64,000 nt of DNA from Hyaloperonospora brassicae (taxonomy: Eukaryota > Oomycota > Peronosporomycetes > Peronosporales > Peronosporaceae). A model generated the notes under the pieces. That model did no database searches and was not told the origin of the DNA. It saw only the letters and a program-made list of their open reading frames with translations. The translations under genes and the position numbers were made by a program. Positions within the stretch are counted from its first letter, which is position 1, and each line of letters opens with the position of its first letter. The stretch spans positions 1 to 64,000 of the forward strand of contig CANTFL010000015.1 in NCBI GenBank assembly GCA_947650285.1, in the 5' to 3' direction. Below are positions 20,581 through 33,500 of the stretch, one piece after another.

Positions 20581-23500
20581 GCTTGCTTTCATCAAAAGGC
20601 GCCTAGGTCCCTCGTAATTTGTGTGGCCCTCACATATCGTCAAATCTGAAAGGAGAAATTGTATTTGTGGAGACCGCATATTCGGTCAAAGTAATAATCG
20701 ACATAAGTGTCCGCGCAGCATAACACTGAAATACAGAGGTGCTGCAAACCTATGACGATCGATCTGATATGCTCTCTACTTTCTAGACGCCAAGAGATAG
20801 CAAATGTCATCTCTCGCGAGACATACCACGTGTGAATGTGTGATACAGCTTCAGCTTACCTGAATCTACAAAATGAAGATGCGAGGCATGTACATGTGAT
20901 CTTGGCCGACTCGAAACAAGCTTTACAATCAGGCGCAAACGATATGCTTGCCATTGATATGAAGAGCGATGGTTGATCAAATCGATTGTAGAGTGGATTC
21001 AAGAACCGTCATTCTTTCAGCATATGTGACGTTTACCACTCAAAAATTTGCGAGCCCTTAGCAAGATATAAACGACGGCAGAGGTAGCTTGTAAAAAAAT
21101 TGAGCCGTCGTACATCATGATTACCTTACCTTATAATCAATATATACTTATCGAAAAGTCTTACATCCATCAACTGTGTCTGGTAAGATCATATTGACAA
21201 AACTAAATTTTGGAGGAGTATCATACCACTATAATTCCGACATAATTTAAAATCCGACAAAGCTTCTGACAAAATGGAGAGACCTTCTATAGAGGAAGGA
21301 TTCACTATAAAGTCAGCCTGGTTAAATCATTTGGCTTAAACAAGCTACCCACTGTATTATGCTTACAACATAAAACGCTGATAAACTACTCACTGTATTA
21401 TGTTTTGGCCTGAATTGGCACTCAGTGCAGGTCGTGCGCCAAGATCAAGTAATGACACAATTTTTGCTAGATGCTGCTACAGCAGAGACCTTATACTGAT
21501 CAAATACTAGGCTCTTTCTGTAGTAGCGTTTGGTGTCTGGGACAACGAGGTGTGACGAAAGGAAAGGCTCAACGTTTAGTGCTTTCATTCTTACATACGA
21601 GCCTCATTATCAGGCATAAACGTGAAATCATTTCGTTCTATGGGCCAGCCAAATCACTGTGCTTGCCACTTTTTATGAAGATGTATACACTAAACCACAC
21701 ATAGAGTAAGCGTGCCCGTGTCGGTTGGTAAATTATATAAAAGTCGAAACATTGGCAGGTGCGGTCTGATGTTACTTTTGCAATCATGTATCTGTCTCTC
21801 TCCGGTGGGCTGACGTAACTGTATCTGTTGCGTTGCTCTATTTTCTGTGCAGTATGAAGGTATAGTTGCTGTTTTGCTTTTTTATATCTTGTGTGGTATG
21901 ACGTTATTGTTTTTGATTTGTTTATCTGATACGGTCTAGCGCTAATGTTGCTTCTTGTGTTCTTTGCTTCCTGGTGCAGTCTGGCGTTATTACTTTAGTT
22001 TCTTTACATCTATTGCAATCTATAAATAGACATGAAGAGATAGTAGAACGCTTTTTGTGACGAAGATGGTAAAATATACGAATTGCTGCTGTACATCTTT
22101 ACTTCCAGACGTATCTCAATATATGCTGTATGCTAATGTTTCTATTTTAGGCATAGCACAACCATTAGCAAATGCTCGTACTTGGTAAATAACTGATTTT
22201 AATGAAAGGTACTTATGTGCTCTTACATTATGTGCAATATGACTTGCGATTTTAAGTAAAGATATAAGTCCACAATATCTTCAACTGCGTACAATGCCTT
22301 GTACGCCACAATTCTCGTGTTTGAAGCTCTTTTATTTAGTTTTTGCACGTAATACCGTTGCACTCAGGGGTTTTTGGGTAGACCTTGCTTGCGTACAAGC
22401 GATATTCAAGACTCCCGGTCGAAGACATGACACATTAGGCCTACAGTTGCAGCGTCCTGATATCCCGTTGGACTCGTGGAAGTTTTGTAAAGCGCTCAAT
22501 TTTTTAATCGAAAATAATTTATCGTACACGATGTAGCTTTTTTACCATATCCCCTTCACTCTTGTCATGCATTGCCTCTCCAGAGTTTGCTCCCCCTCGA
22601 GTAACCTGTAGTTTACGATTGATCTTTGTGACGCGAACTCCCACTCAGTCACTGCTTTACTTTCTGTGATATGAACAACAGAGTTAATTGCTACCAAATT
22701 CTATTTTTGCCCTTGAGGTATACAAAATTCATGACAAACTTCTTTTATACAGGAAAGGTATACGCAACAGAAGGGCATTGTGTATAGAATTCTTAAGCTG
22801 TTTGACTGTAACGCACTCCGAAGTGAGAAATATAATATATAGTTGAATTCTGTAGACATGGCTAATTTAGTGTTGGCTGGCAAAAAAGGATATCAGCTCA
22901 TGTTTCATCGATTGACTGCTGTGGTCATAGCCGAAGCAGTGTTCTCAAGCGCAAACGACCGAATGCTTTAATACCTCCTGAGCTGATAAAGTGCACGAGC
23001 GTTTATGCCCGTATGTATAAGGTAATTTGCATATCTGGATTATCGTATGTACACTCCTCAGATTAACTGCACGAAAAACGAATGACTTTATTACAGTGGG
23101 GATTACTTCGCATATTTATGTGACTAAAACGTGTTGTTTCCTCAGAATTGTAATGTAATAGAAGTGATTTTAACTTTGGCGGAACATTTTGCAGTATGCA
23201 ACATAGTGTACTTAAAACTTAGCATATTAATGACAATCAAACATAATCCTAGGTTGTTTGCAAGTAAATATGTCGGTGTGATGTCGGAAAGAGATTGCCC
23301 CACAGTTATCATTCCGATGTTCTGAAAGTGCAAAGTGATAGATCATACATTGGCGATAATCATATGATGAATTCTTATTCGTTCACCGTAGCATAATGAG
23401 GGCAAACGAGTGTTTCTTGTTGGAGAGGTGTCCATATTCCTGCATACAAGAGATGATATATATGCAATGAAAACCCATGATGTCAGTCATTAATGACACT

Positions 23501-26500
23501 AGTTGGTGACAAACTCGCACAGCGCGTGAGATAGGCTTATATAATATTGTCTGAAATTGACAAATTTAAAGGGGTTTATAATTGTAGACTGAGGCCGGAC
23601 TGAGATAACTTGCTGCCACTCATACGACTACGCGTTTCTTTTCGTTGTCTTAGTCTAAATTCTATACAGGAGTAAACGTCTAGTCTATGAGAAGTATATA
23701 ATTATATGAATACATACCGATCAGGCTACGTCGGTGTGAGCAGATGTTCCATTCGCGACTAATAGCATTTCTCGGTTTATATCACATTCACGAACGACAC
23801 CTTATTAGACATGGCGATTGACACCTATCAGGATATGTGTAGAGGCTCCCCTCATCTGTACGTTTCGGATGGAGTGCGACGAGACGTGTGATTTTGACCG
23901 GGTATATCGTAGCGGTCAGTATTATGTTGTCTTCCTAAAACAGGAAGGGCTGTGTGCTCTATTACGTTTGTACAAGATGAATATGGCAAAACTAAGGGGA
24001 ATGCCATCTTTCCTCGTCAGAAGGATTTTTGATATGCACAACGTTTTGGAGGTTACACAACAAATTGAGATATGGGTAAAAGAAAAGGTGATGCGATCAT
24101 TTTCAGGCAGGCGTCGTGCATCAACCGAATTGTTTCTATATTGACAGCTACAAATCCAACGCGGTGCCAAGTGATGTCTTACTTTATAGATCATCAAACT
24201 CGACATCGTAGTCACAACTCGACGTGCAAAGACAATACGAATTACGGTAAAGGCTGCATGTTCAATGAGGCTAAGAGCGCTTAAGCTTTGTTCTAAGGCC
24301 CCAAAATTTACAGTCTATACTAAATTCAAGTCACTCAAATCTTTTATACAAAGCTCAGACGAACATTCGAATCTCCACGTGCATTTATTATCCAGAGATA
24401 AAAAGTTCTTCTTGCTTAAACGCAAGCTAAATAAATTTATACGGTCTCGGGCTCATTATTAAAAGATTCATAATTATCGATATTTAAACCATTAGTTTGC
24501 AGACATTGGTTTTCTGCGGTCGCCATGTGTACTATAGATAGTCCTGTAACGACTGTTATTTTCTGGTGGGGCTACAAATGGGTGTACAAGTATTATCTAC
24601 GGATGATAAAAAAATTACATAATACATTTTTTGTCCATCTTGCGTCCAAGCTCTCCATAGACAAAATAATTTGGCATGACAGAGCCTTAGAATCCTCTGT
24701 CATGTTGAATGCGGTATTTATCGCGTTCCACGGTAAAAACAAGCAATCAATTCATATGACTTCCAGCAGATAGCGGTCTATCGACGAGAAATGACCGACA
24801 TTTGCAACACGTGCTTACCAATAATGAAGTCAAAGAACTGTTTGTAAGGAGAAACTAACTTTGATGTATTCAGTTGAAATTGTTGAATGTGTAATCTGTA
24901 GTGGAATTGGGCGGGTGAATATGTTGGCAAATTGAAGAAAACAAAATATTTAATTTGATCCATATAAGACTTTATTGACAGCTATACTTATCAAATACAA
25001 AGTACTATGCTAATTATAGTTAATGATCTCCACGAATCGAGTAGCAGTATATTCAATGAGACGATACCGTAAGCAGTTTCAAAAGTAAGTGACAGGTGCA
25101 CGATATGTTTTTATGCAAACATGTAGTAGTTTGCAGATATTTATAGCTTACATAGTACTGATGTCATGGCTATTTCCTTACATTGTAGCGCAAAAAGTGG
25201 TGCTGTAACTTCAAGAAGAATGTAGCATGTATTATTCTCAACCGTTAGATCTTACGTTGGAAATTGCCCTATAATTAAACGAAGCACATATTTTGAATTT
25301 TTGCTGTCTAAAAAGCTTGTTTCAGGCTTACCACCAAACCAATATGTATCAAAAATACCACGAGCTCGCTATTTGAGCGAAGCTTCTTCCTACTTGTGTA
25401 ACCTATATATCCAATTTGATCGCGCATGAAATAATGTGGATGCGTCAGATAAGCTGATCGCCAAGCGTCCAGGGAAGTTGAAGTATATGCAACAATCGAA
25501 AATGGATGGGACCATTACATGTATCTCGGGTCTAGTTTCTTCTAATTTTGTCGGCGATATGCCACAACACACATCGTGTGGTACCAACCGTTACCCAAAA
25601 TCTAAGAATTGGCTACTCGTACACTGTTATGTTGATCGTGATAATAATGTATCGTGTCTAGAATGATGATGTGCAAAAAATGTTTAATGCTACAAAAGAT
25701 CAAGAGCTAATTTCGCCTTGTAATCGAAAAGCTGAAAAATACGAGTGTGCAGTAAAATTCGAGATTCATCCGCTGCCTCGAATATCCAACGCATTTTTCT
25801 CCATGCACTAGTCCGTTAATACCTCTCCACATATAAATCAGCCCTGAATGCAGCAAATAAATGCAGATGATTATGTGGGATGCTACAAGGTAACACATGA
25901 TATTGTGCGAAATTACGACCGATTATTTACGGGGAATTCATTTTACGTAGTCATGTGCCTCTTTTATGGAGATGATAGAATCACATATGGGTCGTAAACG
26001 GCGTCTGTGTCCTGACCAAAAAATGGCGGCTACTCTGCTAACGAAATCTTTCGTCGATTTCCAACTGCGAGACTTGATCAAACGGTGCTAGATATAGTGA
26101 GTAAAGTGAAAAGTAACGTAAATCTTTCTATTTGTACCGAGATTTGCAAGTTAAAAATTATGAAGAAAGCGTATAATTAATTACGTCTGAGGCAAAACGT
26201 ATCCCCGTCTCGGGAATGGCATTCAGTGATAGAACGACCCCAAGAAGCTCATCATACGCTGATCGGTAGGTCTAGCATATACTACATAATGACACGCTCA
26301 CTTCGACTTTATTTTTTATACTTAACCGATCATTTTATTATTTCTCGTTTGCAAGTACATACATTTTAGCACCATCGATTCTACTTCTTAATAGATTTAA
26401 TGAACCACGATTAAGTCTGTTAAAAAAGACTGTATCGATGTCATAGCAGTTTTACATATCCTCGCCGACATAATATTACTTTTAATACATTTAGTGTGTC

Positions 26501-28500
26501 AATTTTTCGTCCGCGCTCTGGCAAAGCAACATCGATATTTGAACATTGAGTCGTCAGAAGTCCAGAACAATTTCGGGTCTCTTGATCTCAAACATCATAC
26601 CACGGTCATCCTGCTCAGTCGACACTACCGCGTCGCACTAGTTTGGTCTGCAAAATGTAAGCTTCCTACGATGTATGTCCATCATTGAAATACCAACTAC
26701 ATGACATCGTACCTTAAACAGTGTCAGTATGGGATTATTGACCACGTAAATATTCAAGTTTAATGTTACAAGATGAGATGGGCTAGTAAAGGACTTTTGA
26801 TCTTCTGCTACTTATATTTGCATGATTCTATATTGCGGATGTATATCACGTGAAGCCACGCTTTGTGGTCTTAGTAATGATGCAACGATCAATTGTAATG
26901 GATCAATTTAGTCCGTAAGATACTCTTTGTCAGACCGAACTAGCAGTGGACACTTTTGCTTACATATATGTTTACGTGACGTCTACATAATATGTCAAAG
27001 TGTGGGTCAAACTCTTTCCATCAATCAGCATAGATAAATGTCGATGTGACAATTACCTTGTCGACAGTGATCAAAACTAATATCATCATCGAAGGTGAAA
27101 AGCGAATATTAAGCACCAATGGACGTCCAATTTGCTTGCTGATACAGACCAGCATCTTAGCCAAATTAGACCCTATATCGAAGAATCGTGCGCAATTGGT
27201 GGTCGAAAGTAATAAGCGTACACACTTGTAGATTTATGCGTCTTAGCAAGGTTTAAGTTCATATTCTTTACCTGATTAGCTGTTAGTAGCACCGACAATG
27301 TCTTCTAAGTGCAGGTCCATTTTGGTTTACTCGATCATTAGCACGACAGTATATGTGAACTTCCACACTCATATCTATCGTGCCATCAATGTAATAGTAT
27401 TATAACTCTATCAGTATATATAACAGTTTCCCAATCCGTCACCATCGCGGACAGGATGACGGCCAACTAAAGTCATAATTTGAATGTGTAAGATGCGACA
27501 TGCTGCACAATGTAGTATCATATGTTGACTTGTGGGATTCTAGCACTAATAAATCTTAAACACGATGCGCTGGCGAGTAAGTTCTAGAATTAAATCTCTT
27601 CAATATTCCTAATGGGCGACACGTCAAACTATACTTTTGCTTGGATTTGGTTCTATAGCAGTACAGCAGCGTATCCTGACCGCTTGCGCATAACTCCTTA
27701 GTTATGTGATGACATCATTTATATCATACATGCATCATTCAATATGCTCAAATATCAGGAAAGGCGTACAAGGTTTGTACCGCAGAAACGAGTAGTTTAA
27801 GATTTAAGATACGATCGATGTATGTGCAACCTCACGCTTTTTCATTGATGCAACCGAGAAGCGACCGCAAAGGCGAAACAGGTAAAACAAAATCAGTTGC
27901 AGATTTTGAGATTAAGGTCATCTTAAGCAACAAAGTTGGCAACGTTGCGTGCCGTGATAATTCATCCAGATTTGCGAATTGTACATGGCTGTTTTTTACA
28001 AGACTCCTCGCTTAACGATGAAATAGATATATGTAAAGATAAGTGGAAATAATGTCGTTGTATGTACATGGTGGTCATTATATTTTGTTTTTAGCAGCAT
28101 TAGCAGCAAGCGACTAAGGAATAAGTGGTGCGATTGTCAATAATTAAGAATTCTTGGAGGTACAGAAAAAAGTTCGCGAACAAAGAATACGATATTGAGT
28201 TATCGTTCCATTCGACCAGTAGTGATCAAGCGGACACTTTTATTTCGATACCGTTTTTTTAATATATATGTTCATAACCGCAACGAAGTCTAGCAGTGTA
28301 TATGTACCAAATTCTATTTCTGTGTATCGAAAGGGGGAATTGACAATGAGCTGCTCATCGTTGACACCTTGGTAACGAAGAAGTACATCATGATAGACTG
28401 TTTGAGCAGCTGGTACAATGACACGGGCTTTCATATCCTTTTGCATCTGCAGAAAGAACATGATCATATCGCACATTGATGAGCTCTAATACCAGAGAGT
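20581..28500. other. AT-rich gene-free island
   Basis: G+C is 30% at 24301-24360 and 25% at 24961-25020, against 75% at 36721-36780 in the gene block (counted by hand). No ORF exceeds about 110 codons and none shows a domain. I saw no LTR pair, no tRNA and no long perfect repeat. The only internal structure noticed is a degenerate ~41-bp tandem repeat near 21.8-22.0 kb. It may be relic transposon sequence or a structural chromosome region. Confidence 0.6.
21800..22020. repeat. Degenerate ~41-bp tandem repeat
   Basis: About five units of 38-44 bp follow one another. Each has a GTGCAGTATGGCGTTATT-like half followed by a T-rich half (GTTGCTTTTTTGTTTCTTTAT-like). Compare the starts near 21849 (GTGCAGTATGAAGG), 21891 (GTGTGGTATGACG), 21932 (GGTCTAGCGCTAATG) and 21976 (GTGCAGTCTGGCG). 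Units are strongly diverged. Confidence 0.5.
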
Positions 28501-30572
28501 TAAACATCCACGCAAGTCCTTTGCGTGGGGAGGGTATCATTGCGAGATGATGGCCCACTTACAAATGTATAAAAACGTTTCTGCAGCGCAATGTCTCACC
28601 AAATAGTCAAGCAGTTATTGAAGAATGACACCTATTTTTGCTCATAGGCAATAATCTAAATATCTAGATGTTCTACATGGCTGGCGGACCACTATTGTCT
28701 AAATATAATCTCATTCGATATATGTGTATACATGCACAGATACAGTATAAAGTATCGTAGATATTTCCTTTGCCGAAGTCATGGTAACGTCTACAGCTGG
28801 TGACGCAATAAGTCATGTTGCTTCGCATTTGCAAAGAAGCTTGCTATCCAGCTACCACTACCATATATGACGACGATCAAGTCGCATTATCATCAGCAGA
28901 GCATGCTGGACGTCAGTCGTGAGCACACATACATTGATCTGTGCTGTCGTGTTGCGCGAGATGCACGATTAGGCAATACTATTCTAAGTCATGTGCTCTC
29001 TACTTTTCAGCTTGTGTCCGTCATGTGAGCTCCACTCACCTACATCATAAGCCACCAAGCTTGTCTAGTTGACCGAATTGATCAATGACTGGAATGTTTG
29101 CAATCGGGTGAGGTAACAAGTGACGAATTGCTGCCACCTGCGAAGAAAAAATTGGTATTCATGATCATTTGGCACAAAATCCGATATAATTTTGACAGCG
29201 TTACACTCGAACGTAGTCAAATTGTGAAGTACAGATGAACTCACATCATAGTGCACAACTGTGGCTTCGAGGTATCAACGCAGAAACGAGGTAGCTTGCA
29301 CAACAAGTTACAAATAAGGCATAATTTGCAATGCGAGATCCAACGATGATCAAGACAGCTCATTTCGTCAATGTCGAAACAAGAAGCACTCATGATCCTC
29401 AGAGGCTCCTTTGCGGCAATGTAAACAAGGACTGTTGATTTGGTCGGACACAGCCGCACTCATCAATGTGCTGATAGACGAGACTCCTGATTGCTTCGAC
29501 CACTGCCATGTTGGTCCGTATTGGCTGAGGTCAAGAACACGACCGAAAAGTGTCTGCCTGATTCGGACTTGCTAGCACTGCATTTAGAGGTTTCCACGAC
29601 TTCTGTTATTAGACGAAGGGATCCACGGTCCTTGTGAGCTTGGCTTCGAGCTGTACAACATCGCATAAGACGCTCTGCGTTTGCGTACGGAGATGCGTTT
29701 GGCTTTGTGTCACCAACGCAATGTCATTGCAAGCATCGTTCTGGCCGACACGCTCATCCGGCTCGACAGTGCAGTCATCTAGCCGTAGCTGTTGTAGACG
29801 TTTTGTATTCTGCTTGTGAGGAGACGGGTGCTACCGGTCATGTTTTCTTTGTATAATATGGAGCTAATCAAACACTGGTGTGTTCCATCGGACACATGTG
29901 CTACTTTTGCAACACCCCGTGCAACAAACCATCGAAACAACTTGCAATTCAGTCACTTTGCATCCCATGCCCGTTGCCGGACTGATTATTCATTGTATCA
30001 ACTCTTGTTCATGAAGAACAATGAAGCATCACATTACAGCGTAGTTCTGTGTATCGTATCTTTGCCTTCTTCAATTGCTTGAGCACGTGCCACAAAAAAT
30101 AGAGTGGCTTTATACTGAACGCATCCACCCCTACGCCATCTTGCGTGGTCAGACTTCTAGTCGCCTAGTGCACCCGTCTAGCGGCTGTAGACAGTAAATC
30201 GATTGCTCACGACGAAATACGCATGTCGCTGGATTATTCAGATCCCACAAGTTCTTCAGCTCTTGCGCATGGGAACGACACGTCACGATTGCAGTCTGCT
30301 CTGGTAAGCTAATCGACGGACGATGGCAGTCTACAATGTCTTCTAATGCAGCCATCGAACTCTTTATGGCTCGCGGATCATTTTTCGTCTAAGCGCGAAA
30401 AGGCGCTTTTCGCCATGCTTTTCGGTATAAAAAACAGCCAATTGTCCAAACGTCTGTGTGTTTCCATTCTTATGCATTCTTATGTTGCATATCCCGCTTA
30501 CTGCAACGTGTCGGTTTACCGCCAATCAGAGTCGCGGATTCGCGCGGCACTGCCGAAGAGCTACCGCCGACA
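28501..30572. other. Transition from AT-rich island to gene block, no gene found
   Basis: G+C rises gradually. Short ORFs such as 29463-29666 (minus) and 29816-30082 (plus) have no recognisable domains. The last few hundred bases form the upstream region of the BEACH gene at 30573. Confidence 0.35.
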
Positions 30573-33500
30573 ATGGACGTGCGCCATGTGCTGCGGACGA
30601 CTCTGGGCTGGGACTTTTCGTTTGCGTCCTCGGACTCGTCTGTCGCTCGCTGCCTCGTTGCGCACCCGGAAGATGCCACGCGGTTGGCCGAGTGGCTCGT
30701 GCGCGAGCTACCGCCGCTGACGTCGCTAGCGCAGTCCCAAAATAGCGTCGACAGGAGCCCAAAACAAGGCCCACGTAGCCGCTGTCCGCGAGATCTCGAG
30801 ACGCTGTTGGCCAAAGAATTAAGTTGTAGAGGTTCTGTCCACTCCACGTCGACGACGTCCGCGCGGCCGCAGCGAGAAGATCCTGAACCCAGCGACGAAG
30901 CCGGTCGGTTGCAGCAACAGCAGGTGCGTCAATGGGTCACATGCGATGGAAGTAGCACGTCCAGCTCATCGTGTGCGGGTTTTTTTTTAATTTGGGATTT
31001 TTCTGTCATGTCTAACAAAAACAAATCGTGTCGATCAATGGTCATGCAAAAAACACATGCGGTATAAAACCTCAACCGGACGACGGCAGGGACCGCTGGC
31101 CGCTGCGCTGGAGCGCTTGTATACGGATGTTCCCCTGTATACACCCAGCGACAGCGCGACCGCCACGCACCATCTGTTTGAGAGCGAGGCGACATCGTGT
31201 AACGCCCACTTGCCTACCCTTCGAGGCGTGATGGCTACAAACCACAACGTGACCTCTTCGTCGACAGTCACTTCAACTTCAACATACACTTTTGCCGTCT
31301 TTGACTACGACGCGCAGTCCCTTCAGGACGTGCTCAAGTACAATCGGACGGTACTGGGCGACGGGGCGGCCACGCGTGCAGCCTCGAGCAGCACCGACGA
31401 GCAGGACGCGCTGGGAGACCTGAAGAAGCGGCTCGTGCTGTTCCAGCTGAGCCGCGTGCTTGCGTTCTTGCACCAACGCGGATTGGCTTGCAAGGGCTTT
31501 TCGCCGCGCGATTTGTACCTCACTGATACGTTGTGGCTGCGGCTCGCAGCACTGCATCGGGTGCTCGACACGTGTGTTACAGTCTGTGCCGGTGCTGATG
31601 CCACTGGACATGACACAGCCACAAGTGCCAGTGCGTCGGTCCCTCGTGATCTCACGATGAGCTCTTCGAGATCCATGACAGACCGCTGGGTCACGCGAGA
31701 CGTGAGCAACTTTGAGTACCTCATGGCGCTGAACATGGCAGCTGGACGGCGGATGGAAGACGGCGTGTTCCACCCGTTTCTTCCGTGGGTCACGGACTTT
31801 ACTGCTGGTCCCCATGGCGGCTGGCGCGAGCTGGGCAAGAGCAAGTTCCGCCTGAACAAAGGAGACGCCCAGCTGGACAGCACGTTCGCCTGTAGTGCCG
31901 TGCCGCACCACATTACAGAGAGTCTGTCCGAGATCACGTACTACATTTACATGGCAAGGCGGACGCCAATGGCGTTGCTTCGACGCGTGGTACGTGGTGA
32001 CTTCCAAGCGCGTGAGTACCCATCGACGATGGCGCGCATGTTTGAGTGGACGCCGGACGAGTGCATTCCAGAGTTTTACGCAGACTCGGCTGTCTTCAAG
32101 TCGCTCCATGATAACAACATGAACGACCTGCAGGTTCCAGTCTGGTCCGATGGCGAAGGGGACGATGCTGCGTCAGTGTTTGTGCGACTGCATCGGGCAA
32201 TGCTGGAGAGTGACGAGGTGTCGGCACAGCTGCACAAGTGGATCGACTTGAACTTTGGGGCAGCGCTGAGTGGCGCGACTGCGGTTCGCGAAAAAAATGT
32301 TCCGCTTGTCGTGCACGCTGCCAACAAAAGTCCTGGCTTCGTACAGCTTTTCACGGACCCGCATCCAAGACGTACCGGTCGCTGTCCAGGACGAAAGCAG
32401 CAGGAAGCAAAGACACGGTCAGCCGTTGATCATGTCGGGACAAAGGCGAACTCACCACGAGCTGCGCTGCGGCCGCGGATACATTCTACAAAAGAGGTCA
32501 GTGCGATGCTGTCGAGAGCAATGCAAGTTGTGACAGATGCCCACAAAGACGGCGAATGCCTGTCTTCGTCAATGGGAGGCGCGGCATCGGGTGGGTTCAA
32601 TGGCATGGGCGGTGGAGTCCGAGCGGGTGGTCGCGAGGTGGAAGTGTCGCGTCTGGGTCTGCTGCATGGTCAAGGCTGCGTGGATGCTGCTGCCGGTGTC
32701 AGTGGAGCTGGCGGGACAAATTGTGGGGGACTGACAGCAGCGTCTCCGAATGAAGCTACACGTAGCCAGATCATCATGCGCAACCTGAAACAACGTCGAC
32801 GAGGCAACAAGTCTCGAGTCCGATCGCAAGCAAATGGAGCTGACTCCACACCGCCCGCTTCAGCGCACGGTGGACGGGAAGCTTTCTCGCCTCCAGTGTC
32901 AGGATCAAGCGGACTGAGCGCCTCACGGCTTGGAAACCTCTTCCATTCGGACTCCAACAGCATCTCCAACAACAACGCTCACGGCGGGTTCCCAATTCCT
33001 CTCGAAACGTCAGTCAGTCCGCCAAACTCGATGGAGTCATGCACGAGCTTCGGTAACAATGCCAACAGTCGAAGTCTGACGGCAGGCAGCAGCCTCACGG
33101 ATCATTTGCGCGTGCTCACGATTTCGGCACCCCAAACTGCAAGTGCCAACGTCAATCGAGAGTCGGGTGGGTCAAATGGATGTCGAACCTCCCTCTCGCA
33201 TCACACTCGACATTCTTCGCTCGGTAGTGATGGCTCAACCACTGCTTCGCATTTGTTGCGCGACTTGTGGCAGCAGCTGCGCCAACCTGAGGATGATGGC
33301 TCTCTAGGAACGAGCGTTGTTGGCGGACAGGCTGCTACCGGCCAAGCACATGGCCATCACCGCAGCGGAAGTGCTGGCCATGAACTGCAATTGGCTCTCG
33401 GGGGAACAGCAGGTGATATGCAGCTCTCGGAGCTGGATGCTGCTAACGACATCGATCCTGCCGTCGACGTCTCTGGACCACTTGACGACGTGGACCTGAA

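Noticed and set aside
20581..28500. tRNA or other RNA genes in the AT-rich island
   Set aside because: No convincing B-box (GGTTCGANNCC) or cloverleaf was found when reading both strands.
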